Source of the DNA: Clostridiales bacterium
Lineage (GTDB): Bacteria; Bacillota; Desulfotomaculia; Desulfotomaculales; VENG01
DNA length: 64,000 bases
Assembly: GCA_016278505.1 (NCBI GenBank)
Contig: JADQBQ010000001.1
Span: 124,001-188,000 of the forward strand
Direction: 5' to 3'
The notes below the pieces were generated by a model. The model had not been told where the DNA came from, made no database searches, and saw only the letters and a list, made by a program, of their open reading frames with translations. The position numbers were made by a program, and so were the translations under genes. How positions within the stretch are numbered: position 1 is the stretch's first letter; the number at the start of each line of letters is the position of its first letter. This document shows, piece by piece, positions 1 through 7,540 of this stretch.

Positions 1-1
1 A

Positions 2-403
2 TCTTTAGAAATAATACGCTCCCCTATCTTCAAAAACGGCAAAATACTGGGATCACTGGCTGTAATCAGTGAGAGCGTGGCCAAAGAACGATTATGCGCT
101 CTGATGTTTTCCAAACTAATAGAAATTCTGGAGGACGGAGTAATATTTGTCACCCAAGAAAATAAAATCGATACCGCCAACATGATGGCCCAATACTATT
201 TGGGCAAAGTAGAAAATGGGATGAATATAAACGACATTAACTCGGAACTGGCTGAATCCATCCACGAACACAACGGAGCTTCTGTCCGAAGAATTACACT
301 GCCTGCAATTAACCTTGTTTGTGAAATTATACCTGTTTACAATGAATCCGGCATGCAGGCAGGCACACTGGTCTTTTTGAAAAACCCTAGTAAATTTGAA
401 TGA
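2..403 (+). CDS. PAS-domain signalling protein, C-terminal part (cut by window start)
   Basis: The frame is open from base 2 to the stop at 403, so the gene begins outside the window; the GTG at 77 in the ORF track is only an internal codon. The 133 visible residues hold a PAS-like fold (LIEILEDGVIFVTQENKID, then a later VYNESGMQAGTLVF strand), as in N-terminal sensor regions of transcriptional regulators or kinases. No kinase, HTH or AAA domain follows, so the visible part is the C-terminus of a short sensor protein. The universal stress gene starts 21 bases downstream on the same strand and may be cotranscribed. The PAS assignment is from pattern only; the ligand is unknown. Confidence 0.55.
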   Translation, partial: SLEIIRSPIFKNGKILGSLAVISESVAKERLCALMFSKLIEILEDGVIFVTQENKIDTANMMAQYYLGKVENGMNINDINSELAESIHEHNGASVRRITLPAINLVCEIIPVYNESGMQAGTLVFLKNPSKFE

Positions 404-424
404 TTTTGACTTGTTTTAGACTTA

Positions 425-919
425 ATGAAAGAAGGGTTCAAACTGCTGCAAGAAATTTTACTGCTGGCTAATGGTTATCCCAACCTTGAGCAATCACAAA
501 AGGCTGCTTTTTCCCTCGCCCAAACTGCGCGCCGGGAAATAACCGCCTTATATATCATTAACAGCGCCTGGGATGATATTTTGGGTGATGAATGGATCAG
601 TGATGGTAAAACGCTTAAAGAATTTAAGTTTTATTTCGAAGCAGGATTAAGGAGAAGGGCAGAGACCGCCTTGGAGGATATTAGGAGTAAAGGAACCGAA
701 AACAACATTAAAGTACACGTTACAATCCAAAAGGGAAACCCGGAAAAATTAATCCTTTCGGCCTGTACAAAGCTGGGCACGGAAGGGGTCTTTATCTTAC
801 CGCTCCTACCTAAAAGTGCCGGCGAAAGAATAAAGGTTAACGCCAAGAAACTGGTAAATAAAACCTCCTGCCCTATACTTTTGGTGCCGGAGTTAAAAAA
901 GCACCAGGATAATAATTAG
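425..919 (+). CDS. Universal stress protein UspA family
   Basis: This 164-residue protein has the single-domain Usp layout: an N-terminal strand (LQEILLLANG), a middle segment ending in VTIQKGNPEKLILSAC, and a C-terminal VNKTSCPILLVPE strand typical of UspA members. The usual ATP-binding G-2x-G-9x-G(S/T) signature is not clear (LPLLPKSAGERIK), so it may belong to the non-nucleotide-binding branch. Members are cytoplasmic and respond to stress or energy limitation. It lies directly after the PAS protein on the same strand. No strong Shine-Dalgarno sequence is visible before the ATG. Its last 27 bases overlap the end of a small gene on the opposite strand. Confidence 0.7.
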   Translation: MKEGFKLLQEILLLANGYPNLEQSQKAAFSLAQTARREITALYIINSAWDDILGDEWISDGKTLKEFKFYFEAGLRRRAETALEDIRSKGTENNIKVHVTIQKGNPEKLILSACTKLGTEGVFILPLLPKSAGERIKVNAKKLVNKTSCPILLVPELKKHQDNN

Positions 920-1036
920 TATCATGGCAGACAGAGCAAGTGCAGCATAATCCTCCAACCGCTCTGTTTCAAACAAGGAATGCTGCCCCCGGTCATCCAT
1001 TTCTTCCGCATCTTCATGAAATTTCTTTTTGTCCAT
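893..1036 (-). CDS. Small membrane protein, hypothetical (47 aa)
   Basis: This ORF is too short for the ORF track. It starts at an ATG with an upstream GGAGGG and encodes a charged N-terminal half (MDKKKFHEDAEEMDDRG) followed by one hydrophobic helix ending in ILIIILVLF. That layout suits a single-pass tail-anchored membrane peptide. It lies just downstream of the YeiH-type transporter gene on the same strand, so it may be its last cotranscribed gene. It overlaps the end of the uspA gene tail to tail. No family is recognised; the call rests on the ribosome-binding site and composition. Confidence 0.45.
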   Translation of the reverse strand: MDKKKFHEDAEEMDDRGQHSLFETERLEDYAALALSAMILIIILVLF

Positions 1037-1068
1037 GTAAATAGTTTCCCTCCTCTCTCAACAACCAC

Positions 1069-2184
1069 CTAAGGTGTCTCCGAAATAAATAACAGCACTA
1101 CAATCAATGCTCCGATGGCCTTCACCACAGCGGCTATAGAACCGACCACAAATGGTTTTCCGCCTGCTCTGCGCAATTCCGTTATAGATATCTGCATTCC
1201 CAGGCCGGCCAGGCCAATGGCAAAAAACCAGCTATAAAGATTGCGGACAAATAACAATTCGTCGGACACCGGCGAAGTATCCCCAAATAATCCAAAAGTA
1301 GTGAGAAAAACCATAATCAAAAAACCTATTACAAATACAGGAAACTTACTCCAAAGGCTGGTATTCAAATGATACTCTTCATCCTCTTCTGTTCCCCGCG
1401 AATTATAGACGGCCAACAAAAGAACAATAAAAGGCAAAAATATAACTCTTACAATATTATAGATTTCGCCGGTTTTAAGGCTGACAGATGCCTGACCTAT
1501 GGTTCCTGGATCAAAAACCAGTGAGGCAGCTAAAACCTGTCCTGAATTCAAAATGCCGGTACCGGCCCAAACACCGAACTGATGCGGGCTAAGACCGATA
1601 AGTGTACCTATGGTGGGAAAAGTAAGCAAAAAGATTAAGCCCAGCGAAAGAATAGTAGCAATAGAATAAGCAACATCTGATGTTTTTGCCCTAACAGCGG
1701 GTGCTACAGCAACAATAGCCGAAACGCCACAGACTGCCGTCCCTGCAGCCAAAACTGAAACCGAAGCCAAGCTCATACCTTTTTTTTGTCCCAGGTAAAG
1801 GGTTAAAGATAATGTTAAAAATACAAAGATTAAAATAATAAAAATAGCTTTCATCCCTAAACTGGCAAGGTCCACAATGCTATACAGTGAACCAAGCAAA
1901 ACAACCCCCACTTTTATGAACAGGCGAGAAGTTTTTACACCGTTTACAGCCCATTCAGGAATACCAACAGTATTCCTGATCAACATGCCCAGGAAAATGG
2001 AAATAAGCACATAGTTCAAGTGCAACACATCTACGAGGATTTTACTTAAAAAGGCATTTTCCCTGAAATAAGTCTCTAAGCCATGCCACTGGGGAAAGCC
2101 TAAATCAGCCCCACCCCTGGCAAATACAGCAATGGACAGCATCAGCAGAATACCGGGAACAATTTTAAATGGTTGATTTAACAC
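1069..2184 (-). CDS. YeiH/UPF0324 family membrane protein, putative sulfate exporter
   Basis: This 371-residue protein has about ten hydrophobic segments and the family's glycine-rich blocks, such as LAAGTAVCGVSAIVAVAPA and GLAGLGMQISITELRRAGGKP. The length is normal for the family (about 330-380). YeiH-type proteins sit in the cytoplasmic membrane and are annotated as putative sulfate exporters, although the substrate is poorly established. In a possible sulfate reducer, sulfonate, sulfite or sulfate traffic is plausible but is inference. The start is a GTG preceded by GAGAGGTAAAGC. A one-helix small ORF follows on the same strand. Confidence 0.8.
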   Translation of the reverse strand: MLNQPFKIVPGILLMLSIAVFARGGADLGFPQWHGLETYFRENAFLSKILVDVLHLNYVLISIFLGMLIRNTVGIPEWAVNGVKTSRLFIKVGVVLLGSLYSIVDLASLGMKAIFIILIFVFLTLSLTLYLGQKKGMSLASVSVLAAGTAVCGVSAIVAVAPAVRAKTSDVAYSIATILSLGLIFLLTFPTIGTLIGLSPHQFGVWAGTGILNSGQVLAASLVFDPGTIGQASVSLKTGEIYNIVRVIFLPFIVLLLAVYNSRGTEEDEEYHLNTSLWSKFPVFVIGFLIMVFLTTFGLFGDTSPVSDELLFVRNLYSWFFAIGLAGLGMQISITELRRAGGKPFVVGSIAAVVKAIGALIVVLLFISETP

Positions 2185-2264
2185 GCTTTACCTCTCCGAA
2201 TTAAAATCTGACCTCTTATTAGTATCTTGTCATATAATATCAAAAAGTTACCTGACTATTAAAC

Positions 2265-2432
2265 CTAACTTCCCCATTTTCGGATAAATTCCCACAATTC
2301 CTTCTCCTCTTCTTCTTCATTCATATCCGGTTTATTTTCCTGTTCCTCACAATATTCCATTATGGGATGTGTCGGAGGGTAACCTTTAGTGGCGCCCAGT
2401 AATAGCAACAACACTTCTATAAACCGTTTCAT
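2265..2432 (-). CDS. Small hypothetical protein (55 aa)
   Basis: The ORF track starts this frame at 2504, but an AAAGGAGAT ribosome-binding site sits seven bases before the ATG at 2432, so the shorter form is preferred. The product begins MKRFIEVLLLLLGATKG, which looks like a short hydrophobic segment, and ends in an acidic stretch (MNEEEEEKELWEFIRKW). No family is recognised. It lies upstream of the YeiH-type transporter on the same strand with an 80-base gap. Confidence 0.45.
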   Translation of the reverse strand: MKRFIEVLLLLLGATKGYPPTHPIMEYCEEQENKPDMNEEEEEKELWEFIRKWGS

Positions 2433-2717
2433 AGCAGGATCTCCTTTCAACCCTTTGGTAATAAGTTCTACATGGGGATATCCTTCTTCCTGCCGCAGGC
2501 ACACTAATCACTTTTTATAGTAATGAACATATTATGGAATGGTGCCTTTCTTTTAAGCCTTTAGAACTATACTTGCCCATCAAACTCCTTAGCTGTGCAG
2601 AAGTTAGCACATTAAATAATAATAGGTTTGATTTAAATAATTGATTACACTATTATAAAAAACAGGGTTTGTCCAGCCCTCAGACATCCAGTTTTTAACT
2701 TAAAAGGAGGCTACTTA

Positions 2718-3686
2718 ATGAAAAAAGCAGTTGCAATGAAATTTTCTATGTTGACCGTACTGCTGTTTATAGCAACTCTAATCCCAGTAGGAACAGCCCA
2801 TGCTTATCTCTATGATTCGGGCACTTCGGCTAGTTCTGATTACTATTCCCAGTATTATGGGGACAGTAATGCAGGTGAGACTGTGAATACTAATCCGGAT
2901 TCCACAACCGATAATCAATCAGAGGCCGTTAATAACGAGTCCAATACCGGGACCTCTGGCAACACCTACTCGGACTATTATTCAAATCGTTCCGATTATT
3001 ACTCACGTTATTATGACAACAGCACAAGCAATCCTGACCCTTCAGGCGATACAGGGAATAACGACACTACTGACCCTACAGACGAGACAGGGAATAGTGA
3101 TTCCGGCACAACAACACCAAGTCAGCCGGATTCCAATACTGGCAATTCAGATAGTTACTCAAACTATTATGATCGCAGCAGCTGGTATGACCGTTATTAC
3201 AATAACAATAATTCCGGCACAACCACACCCGGTAACGGGTCAGACAATACCCCTGCCCCCTCAACTCCTGGCGAGACAAATGACCCCGGAGATGTAGGAT
3301 CCCTTACTGCGAATGAAAAATTAATGCTTGACCTGGTTAACCAGGAAAGGGAACAAGCAGGACTGAACACTTTTAGCGTTAACTCCGAACTGGTTAGGCT
3401 GGCTCGCATGAAAAGCCAGGATATGTACGAAAACAATTACTTCAGCCATACATCACCCACTTATGGCACAGCTTATGACATGGAAAAAGACGCCGGTTTT
3501 AATGCCAGGGTAATGGGTGCGGAAAACATTGCTAAAGCAGCAACTGTAAGTAGGGCACACACACTTTTCATGAACAGTGACGGCCACCGTGCAAATATAA
3601 TGGACTCCAGGCACGACATGATCGGCATTGGGATCGTTAACACCCCTAACGGTGTATATGTAACCCAATTATTTGCAGGGAACTAA
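2718..3686 (+). CDS. Secreted CAP/SCP-domain protein with Tyr/Asn/Ser-rich repeats
   Basis: The 322-residue product begins with a signal peptide (positive start, hydrophobic core, cleavage likely after AHA). Residues 30-190 are low complexity with recurring tyrosine clusters (SDYYSQYY, SDYYSRYY, SWYDRYYNNN) separated by Ser/Thr/Asp/Pro-rich linkers. Residues 195-322 are a CAP domain like B. subtilis YkwD: NEKLMLDLVNQEREQAGL, SHTSPTYGTAYDM, GAENIA, and the histidine in DGHRANIMD. CAP proteins act outside the cell or in the spore envelope; the enzymatic role is unknown. A strong AAAAGGAGG precedes the ATG and a hairpin terminator follows. The Tyr-rich repeats could support oxidative cross-linking or wall attachment, which is inference. 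Confidence 0.8.
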   Translation: MKKAVAMKFSMLTVLLFIATLIPVGTAHAYLYDSGTSASSDYYSQYYGDSNAGETVNTNPDSTTDNQSEAVNNESNTGTSGNTYSDYYSNRSDYYSRYYDNSTSNPDPSGDTGNNDTTDPTDETGNSDSGTTTPSQPDSNTGNSDSYSNYYDRSSWYDRYYNNNNSGTTTPGNGSDNTPAPSTPGETNDPGDVGSLTANEKLMLDLVNQEREQAGLNTFSVNSELVRLARMKSQDMYENNYFSHTSPTYGTAYDMEKDAGFNARVMGAENIAKAATVSRAHTLFMNSDGHRANIMDSRHDMIGIGIVNTPNGVYVTQLFAGN

Positions 3687-3741
3687 AGAGTAAGGGGACA
3701 CACCTTCTGCTGAGGAATGTCCCAACTGGCTAGGAAGACTT

Positions 3742-3777
3742 TAAGAGATGGACATTTTTATGTCCATCTCTTATTTT
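3742..3777 (+). terminator. Intrinsic terminator after the CAP gene
   Basis: A perfect 13-bp stem (TAAGAGATGGACA / TGTCCATCTCTTA) with a six-base loop is followed by TTTTGTT. It lies between the CAP gene and the convergent degenerate ORF, so it may serve both strands. Confidence 0.7.
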
Positions 3778-3965
3778 GTTACAAAGCGCCTGAAACAAAA
3801 AACACCCGGCTTGACTTCAATAAACTGCCTCTTTAATGAGTTATTCAGTTGTACTTTAGTAGTATACTCCAGACTCCTATTCCTTCTGGTTTTACAAGCC
3901 TTACCTGAACCTTTTCGTAATTTAACACAGTACACCCCCTCATAAGGACTCCAACGCCACAACAT
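3771..3965 (-). pseudogene. Degenerate copy of the 4810-5223 gene
   Basis: This 64-codon frame ends in KRQFIEVKPGVFCF, which aligns with QRQFKQVKEGIFCF in the 137-residue product of the gene at 4810-5223. The rest has little similarity and lacks the downstream half. Its position relative to the Cys-rich gene at 4116 (divergent, immediately upstream) is the same as in the second pair, so I read it as the decayed partner in a duplicated gene pair. A rapidly diverging short gene is the alternative. Confidence 0.4.
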
Positions 3966-4115
3966 ACGGTTTTCACCACCTTAAGCATTTCTCCAACCCC
4001 AAAGTTCTACAAAAAACTTATGGTTATTCTTGTCTTTTTGTAACACATCAGCCTCAATAACCATATTATGGATTATGCAAAGCCCAATTATATAATTCTC
4101 AAGGAGGTATTTTAA

Positions 4116-4730
4116 ATGGCTGATGATGTTAGCGTCCAGCAGCTTGACCAAATGGAAGTAGTATGTATTGAAACTTTTAAAGTCTACGATTTTTGCTTCC
4201 AAAGTGAACGCAGGGAGAATAATTGCTTCCCCTTGGAGGACTTTAGAGTAAACGCATCTACTTGCCCAATTGAGCCCGACGAAATTGTGTCTTCTACGTG
4301 CGAAATCACAAATGCAAGTTGTTCTGAAATGGCTCGCTCTGAGCCGGATGAAGATGGAAGGGCACAAGTGACCCTCGGCATCACCATCAACGCAACAGCT
4401 ACCATTGCCGATGCAGAAGGTAACACCTGCTTCCAAGAAGAAGAATTTGCTTTCACCAAAACTGTAGTCCTTTGCGCTCCGGTCGGAACTCAAATTAACT
4501 GCTTTATACCCAGTTTTTCTTGCGGCCCCTGTATGCTTATGGGCACCCAGGTTTGCTGCACATTCGATCTTTGCATCGTAATACAGTCCCTGGCCCTGGT
4601 TAAGCTACTGGTACCCAGTTTCGGCTTTTGCACTCCCACGGTTTGTGAGCAAGTATCACCCGGACCTCCCTTTGTATGCCCACCGGAACTCTTCCCGCCG
4701 CAGTGTCCAAATAATGGTAACAACGGTTAA
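4116..4730 (+). CDS. Cys-rich hypothetical protein, copy 1 of a tandem pair
   Basis: The 204-residue product has about 18 cysteines and no signal peptide or membrane helix. The N-terminal block VCIETFKVYDFCFQSERREN is followed by a polar middle, then a Cys/Pro-rich C-terminus (CGPCMLMGTQVCC and CPPELFPPQC). It is very similar along its whole length to the protein at 5423-6043. The family is not recognised. Cys-rich soluble proteins in spore formers are often spore coat or crust components, so that role is a guess. AAGGAGGTATTTTAA precedes the ATG, and a double hairpin terminator follows. A CATATTATG sequence about 50 bases upstream resembles a sigma-K -10 element, which is weak evidence. Confidence 0.7.
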   Translation: MADDVSVQQLDQMEVVCIETFKVYDFCFQSERRENNCFPLEDFRVNASTCPIEPDEIVSSTCEITNASCSEMARSEPDEDGRAQVTLGITINATATIADAEGNTCFQEEEFAFTKTVVLCAPVGTQINCFIPSFSCGPCMLMGTQVCCTFDLCIVIQSLALVKLLVPSFGFCTPTVCEQVSPGPPFVCPPELFPPQCPNNGNNG

Positions 4731-4743
4731 CCTGAACTTCATA

Positions 4744-4810
4744 GTGACAGGGGCAGAAATACTTCTGCCCCTGTCACTTCTGCCGGTGCCCCACCGGCAG
4801 TTTGTTTTTT
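4744..4810 (+). terminator. Double hairpin terminator
   Basis: Two adjacent stems follow the Cys-rich gene: GTGACAGGGGCAG / CTGCCCCTGTCAC (13 bp) and CTGCCGGTG / CACCGGCAG (9 bp) followed by TTTGTTTTTT. The second is a textbook intrinsic terminator on the plus strand and abuts the end of the convergent gene at 4810. Confidence 0.8.
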
Positions 4811-5223
4811 CACGTAAAAGCATAGACTTTCATACCGTCTTTAGTTGTTCCTGTGTCTTGGTAACCAGCGGATACAAATGGCATTCCCTCCGCGTCAATG
4901 GGGATTAAGCCCCACGATTTACTTACATTGGGCCTTTGATAATTTAAAGGATTCGCGTGAGGAGTTTTAAAACAAAATATCCCTTCCTTAACTTGTTTAA
5001 ACTGCCGCTGAACAGCATTAGATAACTTTTTAGCTACATCATTGCAATCCTTATCCACAAAGGAATCTACCTCATCCTTACTGTAGCCACAATTTTCATT
5101 GCTCGCATCCGTCGACGGACTTTGCATATTTGTTTTTTTGCGACTGCTCCTCGCCTGCTTTTTAGGGTATAGTACCGGACCGTTACACGCTGTAAATTGC
5201 CGAAAAATCGTTTTTGACACCAA
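4810..5223 (-). CDS. Hypothetical protein, divergent partner of Cys-rich gene copy 2
   Basis: The 137-residue product starts at a GTG preceded by GAGGGGGGGGT. It has a basic, Ser-rich N-terminal half with scattered cysteines, an acidic helix (YSKDEVDSFVDKDCNDVAKK), then QRQFKQVKEGIFCFKTPHAN and a C-terminal region WGLIPIDAEGMPFVSAGYQD. No family is recognised. It is transcribed away from the Cys-rich gene at 5423 across a 200-base AT-rich region. A shortened relative occupies the same position next to Cys-rich copy 1, which suggests the two genes belong together. A role in the spore surface would be inference. Confidence 0.6.
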   Translation of the reverse strand: MVSKTIFRQFTACNGPVLYPKKQARSSRKKTNMQSPSTDASNENCGYSKDEVDSFVDKDCNDVAKKLSNAVQRQFKQVKEGIFCFKTPHANPLNYQRPNVSKSWGLIPIDAEGMPFVSAGYQDTGTTKDGMKVYAFT

Positions 5224-5422
5224 TTACCCCCCCCTCTTTAAGTGAGTAAGCTACAACGTATACCACTTTAATTATTCACTTCCTTCATAATACTAACTAT
5301 CATTGGTTTTTGTTAATAAAACGCAAACTTTTTCGCACATACTGACACACCTTTTTAAAATTCGGCATAAATTATTTCATATACAACCAAAAAGTGTAGC
5401 ATGAAGGAGGTTTTTTATTAAA

Positions 5423-6043
5423 ATGGCAGATAATGTTAGTGCGGAAGGACTAAAAAGGATGGAAATAGTTTGCATTGAAACTTTTAAAGTCTACGATTTT
5501 TGTTTCCAAAGTGAACGCAGGGAGAATAACTGCTTCCCTCTGGCAGGCTTTAGATCAGACTCTGCAAGCTGCAAGATTGAACCGGACGAAATTGTTTCTT
5601 CTACATGTGAAATCACGGGTGCAGGCTGTTCCGAAATTGGGCGCTCAGAACCTGATGAAGACGGGCGGGCCCAGGTAACCCTCGGTATTACTGTCACCGC
5701 GACGGCTACAATCACGGACGAAGCCGGCAACACCTGCACCCAAGCCGGAGAATTTGGCTTTACAAAGACGGTGGTCCTTTGCGCTCCCACCGGAACCCAA
5801 ATTAATTGCTTTATACCAAACTTCTCCTGCGGCCCCTGTATGCTCATGGGCACCCAGGTATGCTGTGCATTTGACCTTTGTATTGTAATACAGTCCCTTG
5901 CCCTGGTTAAACTACTGGTGCCCAGCTGTGGCTTCTGTACCCCCACTGTATGTGAGCAGGTATCGCCCGGTCCCCCGTTTGTATGTCCGCCGGAGCTATT
6001 CCCGCCACAGTGCCCGGATGATAAACGCAACTGCAACCGCTAA
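5423..6043 (+). CDS. Cys-rich hypothetical protein, copy 2 of a tandem pair
   Basis: The 206-residue product is a close paralogue of the protein at 4116-4730; blocks such as FKVYDFCFQSERRENNCFP and CEQVSPGPPFVCPPELFPPQ are unchanged. Differences concentrate in the polar middle and at the C-terminus, where it ends CPDDKRNCNR instead of NNGNNG. Cysteine positions are conserved between the copies, with an extra C-terminal one here, which suggests they matter for structure or cross-linking. AAGGAGGTTTTTTATTAAA precedes the ATG. The upstream region is AT-rich and unlike that of copy 1, so the two copies may be expressed differently. Confidence 0.7.
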   Translation: MADNVSAEGLKRMEIVCIETFKVYDFCFQSERRENNCFPLAGFRSDSASCKIEPDEIVSSTCEITGAGCSEIGRSEPDEDGRAQVTLGITVTATATITDEAGNTCTQAGEFGFTKTVVLCAPTGTQINCFIPNFSCGPCMLMGTQVCCAFDLCIVIQSLALVKLLVPSCGFCTPTVCEQVSPGPPFVCPPELFPPQCPDDKRNCNR

Positions 6044-6078
6044 TAGAAAAAGGAACAGAAATACCTGTCCCTTGGGAG

Positions 6079-6291
6079 GTGCACCCGCTGTTAACAACAA
6101 TTTCCTTTGACTTACCTCAAGTACGGGGTGGGAAAGAATGTATAAACAAGTTGCTGAAGAAATATGGTGTTCATGCGGTAAGCATTCATAATAATAGATT
6201 GCATGTGACATACGAATTGTCGCAAGTTTCATCATATACCATTCATAATTATGTACAGGAAAGCAAACCCTTTCTGCGTGACGGAGGTTGA
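6079..6291 (+). CDS. Possible small hypothetical protein
   Basis: This 70-codon frame starts at a GTG that directly abuts a GGGAGG sequence, which is too close for a good ribosome-binding site, so the start is doubtful. The product (VRGGKECINKLLKKYGVHAVSIHNN) has a plausible soluble composition but matches no family I recognise. An overlapping antisense frame (5996-6346) looks less protein-like. It may be a gene remnant. Confidence 0.3.
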   Translation: MHPLLTTISFDLPQVRGGKECINKLLKKYGVHAVSIHNNRLHVTYELSQVSSYTIHNYVQESKPFLRDGG

Positions 6292-6359
6292 TGTAAAAAA
6301 TATATCCCCGGCGGGGATAAAACAAAAGGTTAGTTGCCGGAATCAACTGGAACCGGCAG

Positions 6360-6393
6360 AGCTGCAGGTAGCGAAATCAAGCTACCTGCAGCT
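6360..6393. repeat. 13-bp inverted repeat, possible bidirectional terminator
   Basis: AGCTGCAGGTAGC and GCTACCTGCAGCT form a perfect stem with an eight-base loop. It lies between the small ORF at 6079 and the convergent DUF5320 gene. There is no clear T-run on either side, so termination is only likely. Confidence 0.5.
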
Positions 6394-6420
6394 TTGATGT
6401 GTATAGGAAAATTATTTACT

Positions 6421-6663
6421 TCAGCCCTTAATCCTTTTTTCGATTGAATTCAGTTGTTCCTTTAAAGACTTAAGTTGATCGGTTACATCATTGCTGTTAT
6501 TTGTTGACTGTGCACCCTGGTTATTCCACCGGCGACCCCGGCCTGAACGGCAGCCGAAAAAGCGATCAGTAAATCCCGGTTCGGAACTACCTGAACAAAA
6601 ACCGGCAGCGCGTCCTGTTTTAGGACCTTGCCCTAATGGTCCCCTGCGGTCTCCTCTTGCCAT
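6421..6663 (-). CDS. DUF5320 family small protein
   Basis: The product (80 residues from the ATG at 6663) begins MARGDRRGPLGQGPKTGRAAGFCSG, the Gly-rich signature of DUF5320 proteins, which are small and common in anaerobes near redox or metal genes. The C-terminal third is a predicted coiled coil (DVTDQLKSLKEQLNSIEKRI). The ORF track starts at a GTG three codons earlier, but GGGGGGTG is better spaced for the ATG. The biochemical function is unknown. Confidence 0.65.
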   Translation of the reverse strand: MARGDRRGPLGQGPKTGRAAGFCSGSSEPGFTDRFFGCRSGRGRRWNNQGAQSTNNSNDVTDQLKSLKEQLNSIEKRIKG

Positions 6664-7042
6664 ATAAATCACCCCCCTTATAAGGTCTGGCCTTTTGTGA
6701 TGCTTAAATAATCAATTGTGGTCATATGTTCATTATAACCTCCCTCTGTACCCATGTCAATTGTATTCCTGAATTCACCCTAGCTTAGAAAGTATAATCT
6801 TAGCTGAAAAAAGTCTATATATTTGCAAGAGGTCATAGCAACATGACACAAGAATATAGATATTACAATATTTATAATAAAAATATTTCTCCCCTAGCAG
6901 GAATTTTCTCTATATTAAAAGAATTGTGAAAATTAGTTCGAGCAATAAATACGAAAGGGGGGAAAAAGCCGCGCTATGACGCACACCCTGCAAGGTGTCT
7001 ACCTTTTAGAGTGATTTGCCCACTAAAAGGAGGAATGTTATT
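6664..7042. other. Non-coding region, no recognised RNA
   Basis: About 380 bases separate the DUF5320 gene and the small gene at 7043. The left part is AT-rich and likely holds both promoters. The last 90 bases contain GCGCTATGACGCACACCCTGCAAGGTGTC, with a short CACCCTGCAAGGTG stem, which could be a leader element. I could not match it to a known riboswitch. Confidence 0.3.
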
Positions 7043-7345
7043 ATGCTTCATCAAGAAACTACAGGGATTCAGGTCTGTGACTCAGCGCAAGCAACTGAAG
7101 GAAATAAGGCCACCGGTGAGTTAACACTATTCTACAGTTGGATGGAAAGTTATTCCGGGCACCAGGTAATGACCACCCATATTAAACTTGTGCCGGGCAC
7201 TAAGGGAACAGTTGTGCTCAAGCAATCAGAAGAAGACCTTGGATGCATGGATGGAATGTCGAGTCAGTGTTCAACTAACAGATATGAAGTGGGTATAGAC
7301 GAGTTAATATCGTTTATCAAAGCCCGGGGTAATAGGATTGACTAA
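7043..7345 (+). CDS. Hypothetical protein (100 aa)
   Basis: The ORF track starts at a TTG at 7016, but AAAAGGAGGAATGTTATT precedes the ATG at 7043, giving MLHQETTGIQVCDSAQ. The soluble product has a beta-rich middle (GELTLFYSWMESYSGHQVMTT, HIKLVPGTKGTVVLKQ) and a C-terminal helix. No family is recognised. It stands alone between two non-coding regions and is followed by a strong hairpin. Confidence 0.5.
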   Translation: MLHQETTGIQVCDSAQATEGNKATGELTLFYSWMESYSGHQVMTTHIKLVPGTKGTVVLKQSEEDLGCMDGMSSQCSTNRYEVGIDELISFIKARGNRID

Positions 7346-7413
7346 CTTTTGTTTAATTACTGAATTAGGGTTGGAAAGAGTGGAGAGGAAAAGTTTTTTT
7401 TAACGGGGTTTGA

Positions 7414-7440
7414 GGATCCCGGCTATTGTAGCCGGGATCC
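7414..7440 (+). terminator. Hairpin terminator
   Basis: A 12-bp perfect stem GGATCCCGGCTA / TAGCCGGGATCC with a TTG loop is followed by TTCGCTTTATCTTT. It lies 70 bases after the small gene at 7043. Confidence 0.6.
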
Positions 7441-7488
7441 TTCGCTTTATCTTTACACAGCCTGTAAGCTCGAAATAAGGGCGGCTAA

Positions 7489-7520
7489 GGTTCAAGTGGG
7501 GTCAAGACCCCACTTGAACC
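7489..7520. repeat. 32-bp near-perfect palindrome
   Basis: GGTTCAAGTGGGGTC and GACCCCACTTGAACC form a 15-bp perfect stem with an AA centre. It lies 20 bases past the end of the CoA-transferase beta gene and may terminate it, though no T-run is evident. Confidence 0.6.
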
Positions 7521-7540
7521 AAGTCTTCTTTACTACTGGA

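Noticed and set aside
5475-6110. ORFs 5475-5678, 5491-6036 and 5898-6110 overlapping the second Cys-rich gene
   Set aside because: They overlap a gene with a strong ribosome-binding site and a close paralogue, so they are frame shadows.
6960-7042. Riboswitch upstream of the gene at 7043
   Set aside because: A short stem is visible but it does not match known riboswitch cores such as GEMM, fluoride or SAM.
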